Assembly: GCA_023374025.1 (NCBI GenBank)
Contig: SIJG01000018.1
Location: forward strand, 651,947-715,946
Source: Heterodera schachtii
Lineage: Eukaryota; Nematoda; Chromadorea; Rhabditida; Heteroderidae
Direction of reading: 5' to 3'
DNA length: 64,000 bases
Under the pieces are notes generated by a model. The model did not search any database. It saw only the letters and a list, made by a program, of their open reading frames with translations, and was not told the DNA's origin. A program made the translations under genes and the position numbers. Positions within the stretch are counted from its first letter, which is position 1. Each line of letters starts with the position of its first letter. Shown here in pieces: positions 58,176 to 64,000 of the stretch.

Positions 58176-60527
58176 ATGTCCAACTTTCTGCGCCGTCTCG
58201 TCCGCTCAAAGTCGCGTTCAAATTCTCCTCAAAAGGCAATCCCTTCACAGTGCCAATGTGCTCATTTGCCTCCAAATGAGGAGGGATGGATGAAACACTT
58301 AAGTGATGGAACACAGCAGCAGAAGTGCCCATTGGTGCCAAATCACATCGAAGAAGGAAAACAGCAGCAGAGCAAAGCAAATCGGCACCAAAAGAAAACT
58401 GTGGTGGAAGAGGTGATCAAAAAGGGGGGTCAATTAATCAAATTAGCCTAATTGGGATGGATTACCAAATTAACTCTTTTATTTGAAACCTTGTTGATTT
58501 GGTCTGGAATCCCTCTGCTAACCCAACCTTTGCCATGTTAAATTCCCTGCAGAAGCTGTGTGCCAACAGTGTTTCCTCCCGCCCCTCCTCCCACTTTTTC
58601 CATTCTTCCCCCGACTCGGCTCGTCGCTTTCTTTCTCATGCCGATGAACCGGGCACAAGTTCCCAAGAGGTTCTGCTGCTGATTGCCCTTAATTGGTTTC
58701 GTGTTGTTTGCCGTTCAGTTCCTCGGCACCACTCTTTGGCCCAATTCGCCCACTTTTTGGTCCCTACGCAATTCGCATTCCAACCCCACCAGTTCGGCCG
58801 ATTCGCACATTCCCAGCGCAATTAACACGAAGCAAGCGACGGAAAAGGTACGGAGAATGTTTGGAATACAATGGCACAACCCCGGCAGAGAATGGCACCC
58901 GCACAGTCGCTGCTGTTCCAACTGCAAAGGCCGCGCTCGAGCAGTCCACGGAACAATGCCCAGGGAGCCAAATGCATCTCAACAGCAGGCGATAATGATA
59001 ACTGATAATCAACATCATCCAAATTGAGAATATTCTTCGCGCATTAAGAAGCCAATGAACGCGCAAATTTCCGCTCTCAGTCGCCAGCCAAAAAAACTGC
59101 AGCGAAGACGAAAGACTATCTTTTGGCACAATGCCATTTGGAGGGGTGTTCAGCGACGATTTTAGTCGAAGTTAGGGAGTGTTTTTCCATTCACAAAATG
59201 AGCAGCAGCAGAAACCCCAAGGACACGCGCTTTTTGGTGTGCAAACATCAGCTGAGCCACGCTAGTGACTTCTTCCGTTCGCTTTTTCTCAACACTCGCG
59301 CGTTGCCATTGGAAGGCGTCAGACAAATTCAAGCGGACGAATACGTCATCCAAGTGCCGTACTTTTTCGGCATTTTCCATTTTCCCGACTCTCCCGCCCC
59401 ACCCCGTTTAGGTCTCTTCCCTAAGACACCCCCCTCAGTCGCTCCAATTCCAATGGTTTCTTGAGACTTCCGTGCCCAGTCCCATTCTCAGAGATGTGTC
59501 CGGTATTCGTCCCGTCATTCGACAAGTGTTTTCATTCTTTGATTTTGCCAGACGAACTGTTGGAGACGTGCATGCGATTGTGCAAACGATTCGCAGCTCG
59601 CGGCTTGGAAATGCGTTGCACACGGCAAGTGGAAAGGGACCAAACAAAATTTGGAGGCTTTTAGCTTTATCCAACAGAATGTCGAGGCAAAGCCGCCGAT
59701 GATGGCACTCTGCTGGCTCAATTGGTTGTCCCTCCAGCAATAAACGATTTCACAATTTGCCCATCTCCGCAGGGCATTTAAACATCGCTTTCACCGAGCA
59801 GTCCAAGAGGCGTGTCTGCCCGTGGTCGCGCGACTGTCGCTTCAGTCGTTGGAGAAACACCGCCAAATGGTGCCCGAGGCGGTGTTCAGCGACATTTTGG
59901 TGATGAAACTGCGAACAGTTTATCAACAGGCGAGCGGCACTTTTCACACCATTCACAGGTGGGCGAGCAGAAACAAAGAAACAAAATCCAACGGCATTTG
60001 CTTTGGCAGAATGGACCATTTCCACGTGGAAATGGAAAAGTGCCCTCGTTGCGGTCGCCAGAGAGAGCAGGGCCGAGTTCGGGTTCAGGTCAGCCCTTGC
60101 CAGTGAGTTTTTCTTTGGTCAGCAGCAGAAGAGGGGCAGGGAAAGAAAACAAAGAAACAAAGCCAATGCATTCGGTGCAAAAAGCGGACCAAATCAAAAT
60201 CGGACGGAATTGCCCCGTCCATTATTGGCACTACGTTCACCAGACATTCTTTCATCGTTCAGCAAATTGATCGGCTGCGAGTTGTGCATGCGCGACTTCG
60301 TCTGCGAATTGGAAGGGTCGTCCTCCGCCGATCTGCAGGCGTATTGGCAATGCGAGCACGGCATTTGGCCTTTGTCAGAACGGACGGAATGTTGCCGTTG
60401 TCAGTTGCCGCTTTACCGAGCTAATCGAATGTGCGCCGGGGAGGGAATCGGCACAACGGGGACAGAAATGGCACAACACCGACGGAGGCATTCCAACAAA
60501 GCGAGCAGCACAGCGAGCCGATCATAA
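58176..60527 (+). CDS. BTB-like protein with Cys-rich C-terminus, family not recognised
   Basis: Phase-0 exons chain cleanly: 58176-58412, 58553-58669, 58719-58847, 59081-59353, then from about 59413 to 59611, one from about 59774, and later exons to the TAA at 60525-60527. The first 160 residues are basic, Ser-rich and likely disordered. The fourth exon has a BTB-like core (TILVEVRECFSIHK, RFLVCKHQLSHASDFFRSLF), continued by FQWFLETSVPSPILRD. A helical region reads HRAVQEACLPVVARLSL, then KCPRCGRQ and CELCMRDFVCE...CEHGIW...CCRCQLPLY suggest zinc binding through C-x2-C pairs. BTB plus a Cys-rich tail could mean a ubiquitin-ligase adaptor, but this is inference. The junctions after 59353 and the last intron are uncertain. 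Confidence 0.55.
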
Positions 60528-60745
60528 CGGCACCAATTGTCTTTTTTGTTTTGTTTTTTAATACTTTGTACAATCAAAAGTTGGTTGTTTGTTCTTTATA
60601 TTTAAACGAATTTTGAGTTTTATAAAAACACTGATATAATTGATAATAGATAATCAAATCTCATCCCAAATCCCATTTAATCGATTGATTCGTTTTATTT
60701 TGTTCTTTTTCTCTCTCTCCTCTCTCTTTCTCTTCCGCTCTCTCT

Positions 60746-62405
60746 TCATCCTCCATTCTCTTTCCCATGCTTCTCCTCCAATCCTTCAAATGGTTTTGGA
60801 AGTGGTGGAAAAGCTTCTCGAATTTTGTCGGGAAAGAATTTGTTCGGGTCGGGAATAGCGCGCTGAAAGCCGAGGGCGACGGGAGGGGGCGATTCCCGCG
60901 AATGAACGGAAGTTGGACGTTGCTGTACAGTTCGAGCATGTTGACGAGGATCTACGGATTCACGAGAAACATTTTCTTCAGTAGAGGAGGAGGAGGGCGA
61001 AGTTCGTGAATTCTGATGACGCGAAACGGCACGTCCAATGCCGGGCGAATGTTGCGAACGGTCCGCTTCTGATGGGCGACTTCGCTGCTGTTCTGCCATT
61101 TCCCATCGCTCTCTTCCCCTCGCTCTCTCTTCACCGTCTTCTCTCTCTCCACCTCTCCCTCCTCTTTCGCGCACTCTCTCTCCTCTTCCTCCGTTTCCAT
61201 TCTTTCCTGATTGTCCCTCGTTTGGATATGGCCCCTGAAGTGGGCTGAATAACAGTGACTCTTCTGTCGCTGCTCTTCCGTCTCCACCTTTTTCCCAGTG
61301 CCGTCTCTTTCCCTCCTCTTCCTCTCGGTCACTTTGCCCTTTCTCATGCCGTCTCTTTCCCTCCTCTTCCTCTCGGTCGCTTTGCCCTTTCTCATGCCGT
61401 CTCTTGCCCTCCTCTTCCTCTCGATCACTCGGCCCTCTTTCTCTCTGCCGGTTCTCTCCGTCCCATTCATTGCCTCCGCGTTCCTTTGCGCCCCTCTCCC
61501 ATTCCCTTGAACTTTCTCTCTCCCAACTGCCTCTGCTCCTGTCTGTCTCCTCTGCCTTCCCATTCTCTTTTCCCCTCTCCGTCTCAGTTCTCCTACTCTC
61601 TTTTCGCTCTGCCTGTCTTCCCTCTGCTTTTCCCCGCTCTTCCGCATTACTCTCTCCTCCTTTGTCTTCCTCTCTTCTGTTGACGTGTTCTTCCTGTCTT
61701 CCTGTGCCTCGCTTGTCGTTTCTCATTGGTGCGAATCTTCCAGCGAGTGGCACATTCTGTGCGTTTCCCATCACTGCTGCTGTTCCCTTCTCATTATGGG
61801 CACTTCTCTCCTCTTCTTCTTCCTCTCTCTTCTTTTCCTCTCCGTTTCCTCCGTCTTTTTTAACTCTTTCGGTGTCCGTTTTGTGCTCCTTTTCCACCAG
61901 AAGTTCAGCCCGTTCCTTTTTTATCATCATTTCTTCGAATGGTCTTTTTGGTGGTTGAGGAAATGGAGCAATTTGCGCGGCTCCAACGGATGGCGCCGCG
62001 GAAGAATTTGTCGGACACAGTTTTCGTATCCATTGGATAATTTCCACGGGCACTTCCTTCCTCTTTCCTCATTCCGCTTCTTCTTCCACTGTTTTTGTCC
62101 TCTCTTTCCCCTGTCCCATTTCCATTGGCACTTTCTCCTCTCTCTCCCCTTCCCCTCATTTCTCCTTCTTTTCCCCGTTCTCTCTCTCCCCTCATTTCTT
62201 TTCTTCCGTTTGCACTTCCTTCTTCCTCTCTTCTTCCTCCTTCTTTTCCCCTTTCTTCCTCTCTCATTTCTTTTCCTCCTCTCCATTTTTGTCCATTTTC
62301 CGATGTTCCAAAACCCTCCGTTTCCCTCGAACTGTTAAATGCCGTTGTTGTTGTCGTTGTCTGTCTTCCTTCCTCACTTTTGAGCTGCTTTGACGGAGTT
62401 GGCAT
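60746..62405 (-). CDS. Arg/Glu-rich low-complexity protein, unidentified
   Basis: An open minus-strand frame runs from about 62053 to 60746. It is preceded by a candidate start ATG at 62405 (MPTPSKQLKSEEGR) in another frame, so at least one intron is needed. The protein is dominated by E, R, K and G with three tandem 16-residue units (DREEEEGKRR core). Its only ordered-looking parts are VEIIQWIRKLCP near the beginning and a C-terminal segment RAIPDPNKFFPDKIREAFPP. No domain is recognised. The composition resembles disordered RNA-binding or splicing-associated proteins, which is weak evidence. Long continuity over more than 430 codons argues that it is real, but repeat-driven open frames can mislead. 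Confidence 0.5.
61300..61443. repeat. three tandem 48-nt units, apparently coding
   Basis: Three copies of a 48-nt unit (starts 61300, 61348, 61396), in frame with the minus-strand protein and encoding the 16-residue HEKGQSDREEEEGKRR repeat. Confidence 0.8.
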
Positions 62406-63046
62406 TCGCCTTCCAAAGAGAGGCGGCGGAAGAGATTGGGGGGACAAAAAGGGAGTGAAGGGACTGAACGAAGGCCGAGGGGGGCCATTGCCTTAAAGTC
62501 AAATTCAACGAAATAAAAGAAGACGGCCAAAACTGACCAGCGGCAGAAGGGCGACCGCCCCACCCGAAAAGAGACGGGGGAATGGCACCAGAAAAGCCAA
62601 GATGAAAAGCAACGAATGCCGAAAGGAAAAGCAGCGGAAAAGGGGGGACCATCGGTTGGGGAAGAAACAGTGGCGCGGAATGAGCGGTGGCCATTCGGAA
62701 GATGGAAGCACAAAGTAGCGGAGTGCCCTCCTCCGACGCCCCCCCCCCCCGTACGGATTGCTCCCCGCCCCCCCCCCCAATTCCAAAAACCCGTTCGCAT
62801 TAGCCTTAATTTCCTGTTGCATCCATTACAAATTATTGTGTTATTCATACACCGTTGGTCTTTTGTACAAATTATACAATAATTGCATCGTAAAGACGGC
62901 AAAATGTTTTTTTTTTTTTTGTAATGACCAATCAACAGAATAAATAAAGATTTATTACAACACTACGAAAAGCAGCAGAACAATGGACCGATTGGTCCGG
63001 ATAAAAATGATGCTTAAATTAATAATATAAAAATTTGGCTAATTCT
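62406..63046. other. mixed region without a resolved gene
   Basis: May hold 5' exons of the Arg/Glu-rich gene (an open minus-strand stretch spans 62264-62935) and the 3' UTR of the next minus-strand gene. C runs at about 62740-62750 and 62768-62778, and a T run at 62907-62920. Confidence 0.4.
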
Positions 63047-63865
63047 TCAAATTCCCATGTCCTTCTGCTGTTGTCCGATTCCTTTCTTCCCGCCCAATGC
63101 GTTCAGTTGCACCACCATAGGATTCTGTGAAGGATCTTTCGCCTTGGCTATTTTTTCCACCTAAAAATGCCGTTTCGTTGTGCCAATTTTTTTTTTTTGC
63201 GTGCCACCGTTTCCGCGTCCAATTCGTCCTCCTCGTTGCAGATAATGTAAATTTGTTGTCGGATTTCAGTTCCGTGCACCGAAAAAACCTTTGAAAAGTC
63301 TTTGAGTGCCAAACAACAAAGCAACGACAGCCGATGCCCTTTTCCGTCCCTTTCCCAAATGTGCCAAATCATTCAAGGAATGGAGGGGGGGGGGGGGCGT
63401 AAAAACTTTTTCCGCCCCAGAAAAGGGATAATTGGGCCGGTTTTTTTGGTCGTTACGAAGTTTTGAAATTAAAAGCAGCTTAGAACAGATTTTTTTTTTT
63501 TTGTAAATTTTCGCAGCTAATAGAGAGCATATAAAGCTATTAATAATATTGTTCACGTTTGACAACATGAAAGGAGTTATACCCAAAAACGGGACTGTTG
63601 TCAAATTTTCGGCCTATCAGCCCCCCCCCCCCCCCTCTCTCTCCTCACCCTATCGAAAGTGACACTGTAATTCTGGCGGAGCATTTCCAGCACTGTTAAG
63701 TCCGCTATTTCTGTCGCATAAATTACTCCCAATTCGTCCATTCCTAAAATTTGTTAGAAAAGGTTCAAATGGACCCCCCCCCCCCCTCAGACGCACTTTC
63801 TTCTCCATTCGATGGCCCTTCTGTTCCATTACCGTTCTGCTGCTTCTCTTGGCATTGAAATCCAT
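63047..63865 (-). CDS. unidentified protein
   Basis: A candidate start ATG at 63865 lies one base after a TTTTTAG acceptor, which may be a trans-splice site. It reads MDFNAKRSSRTVMEQKGHRM and splices after GTGC to MDELGVIYATEIADLTVLEM ending SVTFDR near 63650. A later exon has HGTEIRQQIYIICNEEDEL, followed by a 3' exon VEKIAKAKDPSQNPMVVQL ending KDMGI and TGA at 63047. The last two exons join in phase 0 (GT donor at about 63204). The middle (63300-63640) is unresolved. I do not recognise the family. Further exons could lie beyond the window. Confidence 0.45.
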
Positions 63866-64000
63866 CCTAAAAAAAAAAATTATAATTGTTACTAGAAAAA
63901 ATCTCATTAAATTTAAAAAAAAAATTTTAAATTTTTTTCGGGCGGGGTTTGAATACGATGACGAGGGATGGAAACGTAGTGCACCTTTCCCACTCACCCG

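Overview
The window is eukaryotic nuclear DNA, most probably from a nematode. Genes are dense on both strands, most introns are 40-70 nt with GT..AG ends, protein similarity is to animal families, and there are very long G and C homopolymers. At least two GC-AG introns, short introns and G/C runs fit a plant-parasitic (cyst-nematode-like, Tylenchina) genome. That placement is inference; no marker gene proves it. Exon models were built by hand from reading frame, splice dinucleotides and remembered family sequences.

Layout. 1-8240 (+): 3' half of the histone chaperone HIRA, mitochondrial ribosomal protein uS9m, and an MTA/LIN-40-type NuRD subunit. 8646-12546 (-): an aquaporin and the SRP receptor beta subunit. 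13298-15111 (+): a TMEM161-type membrane protein, convergent with a PP1 catalytic subunit at 15290-17667 (-). 18969-20374 (+): a small secreted C-type-lectin-like protein and a HEN/NHLH-type bHLH factor. 20604-38778 (-): one giant beta-heavy-spectrin gene (CH-CH, spectrin repeats, SH3, more repeats, PH) whose introns hold pyrimidine minisatellites and a 1.1-kb foldback element. 38779-40731: gene-poor, with a 29-G run and one copy of a dispersed repeat. 40732-47473 (+): calcineurin B, a TAF5 lacking its N-terminal domains, and a CYP4-like P450. 48125-53734 (-): TTC17. 54245-57575 (+): a MOCS1A/MOCS1B molybdenum-cofactor locus. 58176-60527 (+): a BTB/Cys-rich protein I do not recognise. 60746 to the end (-): an Arg/Glu-rich repetitive protein and one unidentified gene.

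Most genes are housekeeping or cytoskeletal and share no pathway. HIRA, MTA and TAF5 are all chromatin/transcription factors, and PP1 and calcineurin B belong to Ser/Thr phosphatase systems. The most unusual features are three introns in MOCS1 with no AG acceptor, the MOCS1A/B frame overlap across an AG-free pyrimidine minisatellite, and the foldback element in the spectrin gene.
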